Assembly: GCA_023299945.1 (NCBI GenBank)
Contig: JALZVZ010000066.1
Span: 1-10,004, forward strand
Direction of reading: 5' to 3'
Length of the DNA: 10,004 nucleotides
Origin: Altererythrobacter sp.
GTDB lineage: Bacteria; Pseudomonadota; Alphaproteobacteria; Sphingomonadales; Sphingomonadaceae
Shown here: positions 1-6,492 of the stretch, piece after piece
Layout: each line of letters opens with the position of its first letter
Position numbering within the stretch: the stretch's first letter is position 1
Made by a program: the position numbers and the translations under genes
The notes under the pieces: model-generated
The model's input: the letters and a program-made list of their open reading frames with translations, nothing else
The model's database searches: none
Told to the model about the DNA's origin: nothing

Positions 1-1944
1 CAGCTGGATGAGGCAGCAGGCTATTTGCTCAAAACCGAGTTGGAAAGCCGCGGGATGACCATTCTTACCGGCGCGGACACTGAGGTGATCCTCAGCAAAG
101 AGGGCCATGTCAGCGGCGTAAAGCTCAAGGATGGGACTGAAATTGCCGCCGATATTGTGGTGATGGCCGTGGGCATTCGCCCCAATACAGCCCTTGCCAA
201 AACCGCTGGCGTTGAAACCGGACGCGGCATTGTCGTCAATGATGATATGGTCACGTCCGATCCTGCAATCTTGTCGGTTGGTGAATGCGTGGAGCATCGC
301 GGCGCATGTTACGGACTTGTCGCCCCGCTGTGGGATATGTGCCGTTCCTTGGCTGCTGGTTTGTCAGACACGCCCAAAGGCTATGAAGGCTCTGTCACAT
401 CGACAAAGCTTAAAGTGTCCGGCGTTGATCTGTTCTCCGCTGGCGATTTCACCAGCGATGAGGATTGCGAGGACATTGTCATGCGGGATGCTGCGCGTGG
501 CATTTACAAGCGTGTTATCGTCAAAGACAATACAATCATCGGCGCTGTTCTTTACGGCGATACAGCCGACGGCAATTGGTATTTTGACCTCCTGAAAACC
601 GAAGAGGATATCTCTGAAATTAGAGAGGCGCTGATATTCGGCCAAGCCTTTGCGCTAGGGGGTGCGCTTGCAAACCCTGAGGACGCCGTTGCGGCCCTCT
701 CTGATACGTCAGAGATTTGCGGCTGCAACGGCATTTCCAAGGGCGATGTTGTCGCCTGCATCAATGATGGCGCAAACAGTCTGAGCGCGGTTCGATCACA
801 ATGCAAAGCCAGCGCTAGCTGCGGATCATGTACGGGGCTGGTTGAAAGCCTACTGAAAATCACTTTGGGTGATGAGGTCGAGGCGGGCGCGAAAACTCTG
901 TGCGGCTGCACCAGTTTTGGTCATGATCATGTCCGTGCAATGATCCTTGAAAAAGAGCTAAAAGCAATCCCTGAAATTATGCAGGAATTGCATTGGACCA
1001 CGCCCGATGGCTGTTCCGGCTGCCGGCCTGCGCTCAACTATTATCTGCTATGCGCTTGGCCGGGCGAATATGAAGATGATCAAAAGAGCCGTTTCGTCAA
1101 TGAACGCCTGCATGCCAACATTCAAAAAGACGGAACCTATTCGGTTGTGCCGCGCATGTGGGGCGGGATTACCAACCCTACAGAGCTGCGCGCGATTGCT
1201 GATGTGACCGAAAAATACGGTGCACGCATGGTCAAAGTCACTGGTGGTCAGCGGCTCGATATCTTCGGTATTAAGAAAGAGGATTTGCCCGCTGTTTGGG
1301 CCGATCTGAATGCGGCTGGCATGGTGTCTGGGCACGCTTACGGTAAATCCTTGCGAACAGTAAAAACCTGCGTGGGCAACGAATGGTGCCGCTTCGGCAC
1401 CCAAGATTCCACCGGCCTTGGCGTGAAGCTGGAACAGATGAGCTGGGGCAGCTGGATGCCGCACAAATTCAAAATGGCGGTCAGCGGATGTCCGCGCAAT
1501 TGCGCAGAGGCGACGATCAAAGACTTCGGCGTGATCTGTGTGGATAGTGGCTATGAAATCCACATTGGCGGCAATGGCGGGATCACTTTGCGCGGTACCG
1601 ATTTGCTATGCCGCGTTGCAACCGAGGAGGAGGCGCTCGACTATTCCGCAGCCTTCATCCAGCTCTACCGCGAGGATGCGCATTATCTAGAGCGCACTGC
1701 GCCTTGGGTTGAGCGCAAAGGGCTGGAATGGGTGAAAGGCCAATTGCTAGATGACCCTGAGACGATCGGTAGATTGGCTGAGAAGTTCCGCTACTCACAA
1801 AGCTTCTGCCAAGATGATCCTTGGGCCAAGCGGGTGGCTGGCGAACGCGCTGACTTGCACAATCATCTGGCGGAAATTCGCCCATCGCAGCTAGCTGAGC
1901 CCAAATCTGAGCCCAAGTCTGAGCCAGCGAAGGAGAACGCATGA
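1..1944 (+). CDS. nirB: Assimilatory nitrite reductase [NAD(P)H], large subunit (5' end cut by window)
   Basis: Cytoplasmic enzyme that reduces nitrite to ammonium with six electrons from NAD(P)H. The frame is open from base 1, so the gene starts upstream; 647 residues remain of a family usually about 800-850, and roughly 200 N-terminal residues (FAD site) are missing. Numbering from base 1, residues 1-160 are the rest of the flavin/NADH domain (GIRPNTALA, then SVGECVEHRG). A BFD-type [2Fe-2S] domain follows (C240-x-C242, C274-xx-C277), then a second cysteine group of the same pattern (C301-x-C303, C338-xx-C341). The ferredoxin-like/siroheme half comes last, with ligands C457-x5-C463 (TCVGNEWC) and C497-xxx-C501 (SGCPRNC) for the coupled [4Fe-4S]-siroheme centre. 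All visible ligands are intact. The protein ends in a hydrophilic tail of EPKS repeats. The stop overlaps the nirD start (ATGA). It could equally be named nasB or nasD. Confidence 0.96.
   Translation, partial: QLDEAAGYLLKTELESRGMTILTGADTEVILSKEGHVSGVKLKDGTEIAADIVVMAVGIRPNTALAKTAGVETGRGIVVNDDMVTSDPAILSVGECVEHRGACYGLVAPLWDMCRSLAAGLSDTPKGYEGSVTSTKLKVSGVDLFSAGDFTSDEDCEDIVMRDAARGIYKRVIVKDNTIIGAVLYGDTADGNWYFDLLKTEEDISEIREALIFGQAFALGGALANPEDAVAALSDTSEICGCNGISKGDVVACINDGANSLSAVRSQCKASASCGSCTGLVESLLKITLGDEVEAGAKTLCGCTSFGHDHVRAMILEKELKAIPEIMQELHWTTPDGCSGCRPALNYYLLCAWPGEYEDDQKSRFVNERLHANIQKDGTYSVVPRMWGGITNPTELRAIADVTEKYGARMVKVTGGQRLDIFGIKKEDLPAVWADLNAAGMVSGHAYGKSLRTVKTCVGNEWCRFGTQDSTGLGVKLEQMSWGSWMPHKFKMAVSGCPRNCAEATIKDFGVICVDSGYEIHIGGNGGITLRGTDLLCRVATEEEALDYSAAFIQLYREDAHYLERTAPWVERKGLEWVKGQLLDDPETIGRLAEKFRYSQSFCQDDPWAKRVAGERADLHNHLAEIRPSQLAEPKSEPKSEPAKENA
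1897..1926 (+). repeat. 12-bp tandem repeat coding the EPKS tail of NirB
   Basis: Two nearly identical 12-bp units (GAGCCCAAATCT and GAGCCCAAGTCT) and a partial third (GAGCCA) lie in frame just before the nirB stop, giving EPKS-EPKS-EP. The units differ at one silent position. They fall after the last conserved part of the reductase, so this is probably a dispensable charged tail made by local duplication. Confidence 0.75.
1931..1936 (+). promoter_or_regulatory. Ribosome binding site of nirD
   Basis: AGGAGA lies 4 nt before ATG 1941, inside the end of nirB. This supports initiation at 1941 (or the adjacent in-frame ATG at 1944) and translational coupling to nirB. Confidence 0.65.
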
Positions 1945-2285
1945 TGGATGCTCTCTGGCTCGATATTGGTCCCACTACGCAAATTGAACCGGGCAGCGCG
2001 CGCACTTTGCCGGTTGAAGGCGGAGAGGAGCTTGCCGTATTCCACACTTTGCGCGGTGAATTTTATGCTCTGGTCAATGCTTGCCCGCACAAAAAGGGCC
2101 CGCTTTCGCAAGGGATTGTTCACGGCGACAGCGTGTCTTGTCCGCTGCACAATTGGCGCATTTCGTTAAAGTCTGGCGAGGCTTTGGGCGATGATAAGGG
2201 TTGCACTCCGACAATTCCGCTTAAAGTGGATTCTGGTCGCATCTACCTCAATCGCGCAGCGGTTTTGGGTGAAAGGGCAGCGTGA
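1941..2285 (+). CDS. nirD: Nitrite reductase small subunit, Rieske-type ferredoxin
   Basis: A 114-residue small subunit and electron-transfer partner of NirB. It has a complete Rieske [2Fe-2S] ligand set: C48-P-H50 and C67-P-L-H70, in NACPHKKGPLSQG and SCPLHNW. This matters because some NirD proteins, including the E. coli one as I recall its sequence, keep the Rieske fold but lack these residues. Here an iron-sulphur cluster is expected, as in the NasG ferredoxin of Paracoccus denitrificans, which passes electrons from the NADH-oxidising nitrite reductase to both nitrite and nitrate reductases. No signal peptide or membrane segment is seen, so it is cytoplasmic. The start overlaps the nirB stop by 4 bp and has a good AGGAGA site. 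An in-frame ATG directly follows (MMDALW), so the first residue is uncertain by one. nasA begins 4 nt after the stop. Confidence 0.93.
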   Translation: MMDALWLDIGPTTQIEPGSARTLPVEGGEELAVFHTLRGEFYALVNACPHKKGPLSQGIVHGDSVSCPLHNWRISLKSGEALGDDKGCTPTIPLKVDSGRIYLNRAAVLGERAA

Positions 2286-2289
2286 GGCG

Positions 2290-4878
2290 ATGACCCAAAG
2301 CGCTGCCCCTAGAATCAGAACAACCTGTGCATATTGCGGTGTAGGCTGCGGTATTTCAGCCAAAGTGACAGGCGAACGCACGGTGGAGATTGCAGGCGAT
2401 ATAGCCCATCCTTCCAATGCTGGATCGCTTTGTTCAAAAGGAACGCATTTGGGCGAAACCATCGGTTTAGAAGGGCGCTTACTCCACCCTATGATTGGCG
2501 AGGAGGAGGTAAGCTGGGACCGCGCGGCTGCTGAGGTGGCAGGCAGAATGCAGGCATGCATTGATGAGCATGGGCCAGACAGCGTCGCTTTTTATGTTTC
2601 AGGTCAATTGCTAACTGAGGATTATTACATCGCCAATAAGCTGATGAAAGGCTTCATCGGCAGCGGGAATATCGACACCAATTCCCGGCTGTGCATGGCG
2701 AGCGCAGTCGCAGCGCATAATCGCGCCTTTGGCGAGGACATTGTCCCTTGCACTTATGACGATCTGGATGCCGCCGATGTGATCTTGCTGGTCGGCTCGA
2801 ACACGGCCTGGTGTCACCCTGTCATATGGCAGAGAATTGAGCGCGCACGCGCAGCCAATGGTACGAAATTGGTCGTCATTGATCCGCGCAAAACGGAAAC
2901 AGCAGAGGGCGCCGATCTGCACATTCCGATTGCGCCGGATGGCGACGTGGCGCTCTTCAATGCTTTGCTCGCAGACATGTTTAGACGCGGCGACATTGAT
3001 GATGTTTTCCTTGCAGAGCATTGCGACATCCCGGCTGGCTTTTGGGCAGATCTTAGCGATGATCCGCAAGTGGATGCTGGGCTTTTTGCCGAATTGGCCA
3101 ATCTGGTCGCTGGCTCAAAGCGCCTGATAAGCTTGTTCAGCCAAGGGGCGAACCAATCGCGCAGCGGCACGGATAAAGGCAATGCGATCATTAATCTGCA
3201 TCTGGCGAGTGGTCAGATAAATCGCACAGGTGCTGGGCCTTTCTCGATCACAGGCCAGCCCAATGCCATGGGTGGGCGCGAGGTAGGCGGTCTGGCCAAT
3301 ATGCTCGCTTGTCACCTGGGTTTTGATGATGACGCGTTGGCGGCTGCTTCCACTTTTTGGGATGCAGCCAACATGTGCACCGGCCCGGGCAAAAAGGCCG
3401 TCGACATGTTCGATGCCTTGCATGAGGGGCGCATCAAATTCATCTGGGTGATGGCGACCAATCCCGCCGTCTCCATGCCCAATGCTGGCAAGGTGCGCGA
3501 TGCTTTGAATAAGTGCCCAACAGTGGTTGTCTCCGAAGTTATGGAGGACACCGATACAGGCAGTTTCGCAAATATTCGATTGCCTGCTCTTGGCTGGGGC
3601 GAAAAGGATGGCACGGTTACCAATTCGGAGCGGGTCATAAGCCGCCAGCGCGCTCTGATGCGCGCACCAAGTGATGCTCTGGCCGATTGGCAAATCATCG
3701 CCAATGTTGCCGCAGCCATGGGGTTTGCGCAGGCGTTCGATTATTCCAGACCGGCCGACATATTCCGAGAATATGCCGCGATGACGGCCCTATCCGCAGC
3801 GCGCGGGCGCAAGCTTGATCTGACCCAATGGGCGCAGTGCAGCGATGAGGATTACGATAATATGGAGCCGTTTCGGTGGGGCGGTAATTTTCCGCTGAAA
3901 GACGGTTTTCCAACCACCAATGGCCGCGCGAAATTGCTTGCAGTCAGCCCGCCTGCTTCTCCCGCTTTCGCCAGCGCATTCCCATTGCGCTTGAACACTG
4001 GGCGTTACCGCGATCAGTGGCATACAATGACACGCACAGGACTGGCCCCTACGCTTGCGCATCACCGGCGTGAACCTCTGCTTGAGCTGCACCCCGATGA
4101 CGCGGCTTGTTACGATCTGGATGAAGGCGGCCTTGCTAAGGTCACCACCGAATTCGGCAGTGCCATCTTCCGTGTGCAATGTACCGAAAATCAAGCCAAG
4201 GGCACAATCTTCACGCCCATTCATTGGACTGATAGCCAAGGCAGCGCCGGGCGCACTGGCAGGTTGATTTCGCAGGATACGGACCCGATTTCAGGACAGC
4301 CAGGCTTTAAAGATAGCGCCGCCTGCATCAAACCTTTCGTTCCTGATTGGCGCGCCTTTTTGGTGTCTCGTGAGGTAACCGAACCGGCCTCTACCTACTC
4401 TGCAATCAGCCGAATTAAAGGCGGCTGGCTTACCGAGCTTGCGGGTCTTGGCGATGTGGATGCGGAGGCTTTGCTACCAGCGGGCCAGCGCAGCGAAGTC
4501 GCCGATATGAACCGAGGCATGCGGCGCTTAACGGTATTCACAGAAGATGGCGATCTGAAGGCTGCGCTCTATATCACCCGCAGCGGCGAGCTGCCGCTGC
4601 GTGAATGGGTGGCAGAGCAATTGATTGTAGAAAAGCCAGAAGGGCTGGCGCTTCTCGCTGGCCGCCCAAGCACGCCCCAACCAGATCGCGGCCCGATGGT
4701 TTGTGTGTGCCACGGTGTTGGCCAAATCCAGATTGCGCAAGCCATCGATGACGGGGCCGCAGATGTCGATGCTGTCGGCGCATGCAGCCGCGCGGGCACC
4801 AATTGCGGCAGTTGTCGGCCAGAGATTGCGCGCATGATTGCTGAGCTCAGCAACCCCATAGCGGAGGCAGCCGAATGA
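2290..4878 (+). CDS. nasA: Assimilatory nitrate reductase catalytic subunit (Mo-bisMGD), with C-terminal BFD-like [2Fe-2S] domain
   Basis: Reduces nitrate to nitrite in the cytoplasm using molybdenum bis-MGD; no twin-arginine or other signal is present. The 862 residues are close to the usual length of NasA forms with the extra domain. C13-xx-C16-xxx-C20 and C48 (TCAYCGVGC, GSLCSKG) bind the N-terminal [4Fe-4S]. The molybdopterin oxidoreductase core follows, with C135 in SRLCMAS as likely Mo ligand. A molydopterin-dinucleotide-binding domain covers about 560-690 (LNTGRYRDQWHTMTRTG). The C-terminal BFD-type [2Fe-2S] domain has C805-x-C807 and C839-xx-C842. I chose ATG 2290 because the cluster motif follows at the normal distance and nirD ends 4 nt before. 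The frame is open further upstream, but that part lies within nirD. SD-like signals are a weak GAGG (2284-2287, very close) or AAGGG (2273-2277). No separate NADH-oxidising subunit is in the window, so NirB/NirD are the likely electron source. Confidence 0.95.
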   Translation: MTQSAAPRIRTTCAYCGVGCGISAKVTGERTVEIAGDIAHPSNAGSLCSKGTHLGETIGLEGRLLHPMIGEEEVSWDRAAAEVAGRMQACIDEHGPDSVAFYVSGQLLTEDYYIANKLMKGFIGSGNIDTNSRLCMASAVAAHNRAFGEDIVPCTYDDLDAADVILLVGSNTAWCHPVIWQRIERARAANGTKLVVIDPRKTETAEGADLHIPIAPDGDVALFNALLADMFRRGDIDDVFLAEHCDIPAGFWADLSDDPQVDAGLFAELANLVAGSKRLISLFSQGANQSRSGTDKGNAIINLHLASGQINRTGAGPFSITGQPNAMGGREVGGLANMLACHLGFDDDALAAASTFWDAANMCTGPGKKAVDMFDALHEGRIKFIWVMATNPAVSMPNAGKVRDALNKCPTVVVSEVMEDTDTGSFANIRLPALGWGEKDGTVTNSERVISRQRALMRAPSDALADWQIIANVAAAMGFAQAFDYSRPADIFREYAAMTALSAARGRKLDLTQWAQCSDEDYDNMEPFRWGGNFPLKDGFPTTNGRAKLLAVSPPASPAFASAFPLRLNTGRYRDQWHTMTRTGLAPTLAHHRREPLLELHPDDAACYDLDEGGLAKVTTEFGSAIFRVQCTENQAKGTIFTPIHWTDSQGSAGRTGRLISQDTDPISGQPGFKDSAACIKPFVPDWRAFLVSREVTEPASTYSAISRIKGGWLTELAGLGDVDAEALLPAGQRSEVADMNRGMRRLTVFTEDGDLKAALYITRSGELPLREWVAEQLIVEKPEGLALLAGRPSTPQPDRGPMVCVCHGVGQIQIAQAIDDGAADVDAVGACSRAGTNCGSCRPEIARMIAELSNPIAEAAE
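4863..4867 (+). promoter_or_regulatory. Ribosome binding site of cobA
   Basis: GGAGG ends 7 nt before ATG 4875, inside the end of nasA. It fixes the cobA start at the ATGA overlap and implies translational coupling. Confidence 0.65.
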
Positions 4879-5660
4879 GTGATTTTCCAAAAGGTTCCGT
4901 CTGGCTCGTTGGTGCCGGGCCAGGTGATCCAGAGCTACTGACACGCAAGGCAGAGCGCTTGATCCTGACAGCTGACATCATTTTCTATGATGCTTTAGTG
5001 GGGCCAGAAGTGCTGGCGCTTGCGCTGCAGAACCTGCGCCTTGTGCCAGTGGGAAAACGCTCTGGCCGCCATTCAAAAGACCAGAGAACCATTGATCAAA
5101 TGATCGTCGATGCGGCTTTGGCGGGGCAGCGCGTGGTGCGCTTAAAAGGCGGCGATCCCGCGATATTTGGCCGCGCAACAGAGGAGCTGGAGGCATGCCG
5201 CACGGCTGGAATCACCGTTCAAATTTGCCCGGGGATTACCGCGGCCAGCGGCGCGGCGGCAAGCTTGGGCGCATCGCTAACTTTGCGCGGAATGGCCCGC
5301 AAGCTCACCCTTATTACCGCCCATGCAAAGCGGGGCGAGGCGCTTGATTTGGATTGGGATGCCCTCGCCGATGCGCATGCCACTCTCGCAGTCTATATGG
5401 GCAAGGCAGCGGCGGGCACCGTGTCTCGTCAGTTGATTGCAGCCGGAAGGCGCCCAGATACGCCAGTTGCACTCGTCGAAAATGCTACGCTGCCCAATGA
5501 ACGCCAATTTTTCACTACACTTGGTTTGCTGCCGATAGCGAGCAAGACGGCGTTGGGCGATGGTCCAGCGCTTTTGCTGATTGGCGAAGCAATGCGCCAA
5601 CGACTTGCCTCAAACCGCGATGCGCTTGGCGCCGACAGCACTCAGCTTGTCAGCAAATAA
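4875..5660 (+). CDS. cobA: Uroporphyrinogen-III C-methyltransferase (SUMT)
   Basis: Transfers two methyl groups from S-adenosylmethionine to uroporphyrinogen III, giving precorrin-2, the branch point to siroheme and cobalamin. At 261 residues it is the single-domain form, equivalent to the C-terminal half of CysG; the precorrin-2 dehydrogenase/ferrochelatase half is absent. Family motifs are complete: GAGPGDPELLT at 13-23, VGKRSGRH at 59-66, RLKGGDPAIFGR at 89-100, and CPGITAASGAA near 118-128, followed by the LRG segment around 137-139. The ATG overlaps the nasA stop (ATGA) with a strong GGAGG site. Its place as last gene of the nitrate operon points to siroheme supply for NirB rather than cobalamin synthesis; that assignment is inference. 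The siroheme-completing enzyme must be encoded elsewhere. Confidence 0.95.
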   Translation: MSDFPKGSVWLVGAGPGDPELLTRKAERLILTADIIFYDALVGPEVLALALQNLRLVPVGKRSGRHSKDQRTIDQMIVDAALAGQRVVRLKGGDPAIFGRATEELEACRTAGITVQICPGITAASGAAASLGASLTLRGMARKLTLITAHAKRGEALDLDWDALADAHATLAVYMGKAAAGTVSRQLIAAGRRPDTPVALVENATLPNERQFFTTLGLLPIASKTALGDGPALLLIGEAMRQRLASNRDALGADSTQLVSK

Positions 5661-5668
5661 AGGCGCAT

Positions 5669-5694
5669 CGACTTGATAGAAGTCGGCCCATTTT
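5669..5694 (+). terminator. Possible weak rho-independent terminator after cobA
   Basis: A perfect 6-bp stem, CGACTT (5669-5674) and AAGTCG (5680-5685), closes a 5-nt loop GATAG and can extend by one T-G pair. A run of four T follows at 5691-5694, but 5 nt of GCCCA separate it from the stem, and the stem is only half GC. It sits 8 nt after the cobA stop, the right place for an operon end. It may only attenuate transcription into the trehalose genes. Confidence 0.4.
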
Positions 5695-5699
5695 GTGCG

Positions 5700-5727
5700 T
5701 TGACCAAAGCGGCAATGGCTATATGCC
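5700..5727 (+). promoter_or_regulatory. Candidate sigma-70 promoter for the trehalose operon
   Basis: TTGACC (5700-5705, one mismatch to the -35 consensus) is followed after 16 nt by TATGCC (5722-5727, a poor -10). A better-looking TATATG at 5720-5725 leaves only a 14-nt spacer. It lies after the hairpin and before the otsB ATG codons. The predicted transcript start near 5734 would give a very short leader. The match is weak. Confidence 0.25.
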
Positions 5728-5744
5728 TTGGCGTTATGGATGGA

Positions 5745-6479
5745 ATGTCTAGGCCCCCACAGCCGCCCTCACTATCGGCATTGGTGCGCGATGGGCCAAT
5801 AGCTCTATTTCTTGATTTCGATGGGACTTTGGTCGAATTGGCCGCGACGCCGGATGCGATCCTTGTGCCGCGGGATATGCGCGCCAAACTGCGTTCCCTT
5901 TCGCAAGAAATGGATGGACGCCTCGCTTTGGTAAGCGGGCGCTCAATCGCTGATCTAGAAACACATCTTGGCCATTTGGATATAGCCGCCGCAGGCTCGC
6001 ACGGGGCAGATTGCCGGCTGGCATCAGGACGGGCGCTGGGCCAAATACCGCAAGGAATAAGCGCTGAGGCACGCGCATCCCTGTATCGCTTCGCCCAAAA
6101 CGAAGGCCTCGACTTGGAAACAAAGTCGCATGGTGCTGCGCTGCATTTTCGCAAACACCCTGAAAAGGAGCGCGCGGCATATCAATTTGCTTCTGCCCTC
6201 GCCGAGCAGCACGGCTTGGCAGTGAAGACCGGCAAATGCGTTGTCGAGCTGGTAGAAAGAGGAGCGGATAAGGGTGCAGCGGTGGACGCCTTTATGGATG
6301 ATCCGATGTTCGCAGGCGCGGCCCCTTGGTTCATTGGCGATGATATTACCGACGAGGATGGTTTTAAAGCTTGCCAAGATAGGGGCGGCGGGGGCATCCT
6401 TGTTGGCGAGAGAGAGGAAACCCGCGCGGGCCATGCGCTCGCAGATGTAACAGCTGTCCGCCAATGGTTGGGCATCTAA
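5745..6479 (+). CDS. otsB: Trehalose-6-phosphate phosphatase (HAD superfamily)
   Basis: Dephosphorylates trehalose-6-phosphate to trehalose, the second step of the OtsAB pathway, in the cytoplasm. With the start used here the protein is 244 residues, typical for OtsB. HAD motifs are all present: motif I LDFDGTLVE (nucleophile D24, acid D26), motif II SGR (S64), the motif III lysine in ADKGAAV (K176), and motif IV GDDITDEDGF (D199/D200, D203). The start is uncertain. In-frame ATGs lie at 5715, 5736 and 5745, none with a strong Shine-Dalgarno. I chose 5745 because it gives MSRPPQPP shortly before motif I, as expected for the family; 5736 is nearly as good. A TTG at 5673 can be discounted because it lies within the hairpin after cobA. 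The GH15 gene begins 13 nt after the stop. Confidence 0.93.
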   Translation: MSRPPQPPSLSALVRDGPIALFLDFDGTLVELAATPDAILVPRDMRAKLRSLSQEMDGRLALVSGRSIADLETHLGHLDIAAAGSHGADCRLASGRALGQIPQGISAEARASLYRFAQNEGLDLETKSHGAALHFRKHPEKERAAYQFASALAEQHGLAVKTGKCVVELVERGADKGAAVDAFMDDPMFAGAAPWFIGDDITDEDGFKACQDRGGGGILVGEREETRAGHALADVTAVRQWLGI

Positions 6480-6492
6480 AGCTGGATGTGGA

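Noticed and set aside
25..27. TTG at 25 as the start of nirB
   Set aside because: The frame is open from base 1 with family-typical residues before it (QLDEAAGYL), and the FAD-binding N-terminus is missing, so the gene is cut by the window edge.
2191..2289. N-terminal extension of nasA into nirD
   Set aside because: These codons are the out-of-frame reading of nirD. The conserved nasA N-terminus is complete from ATG 2290.
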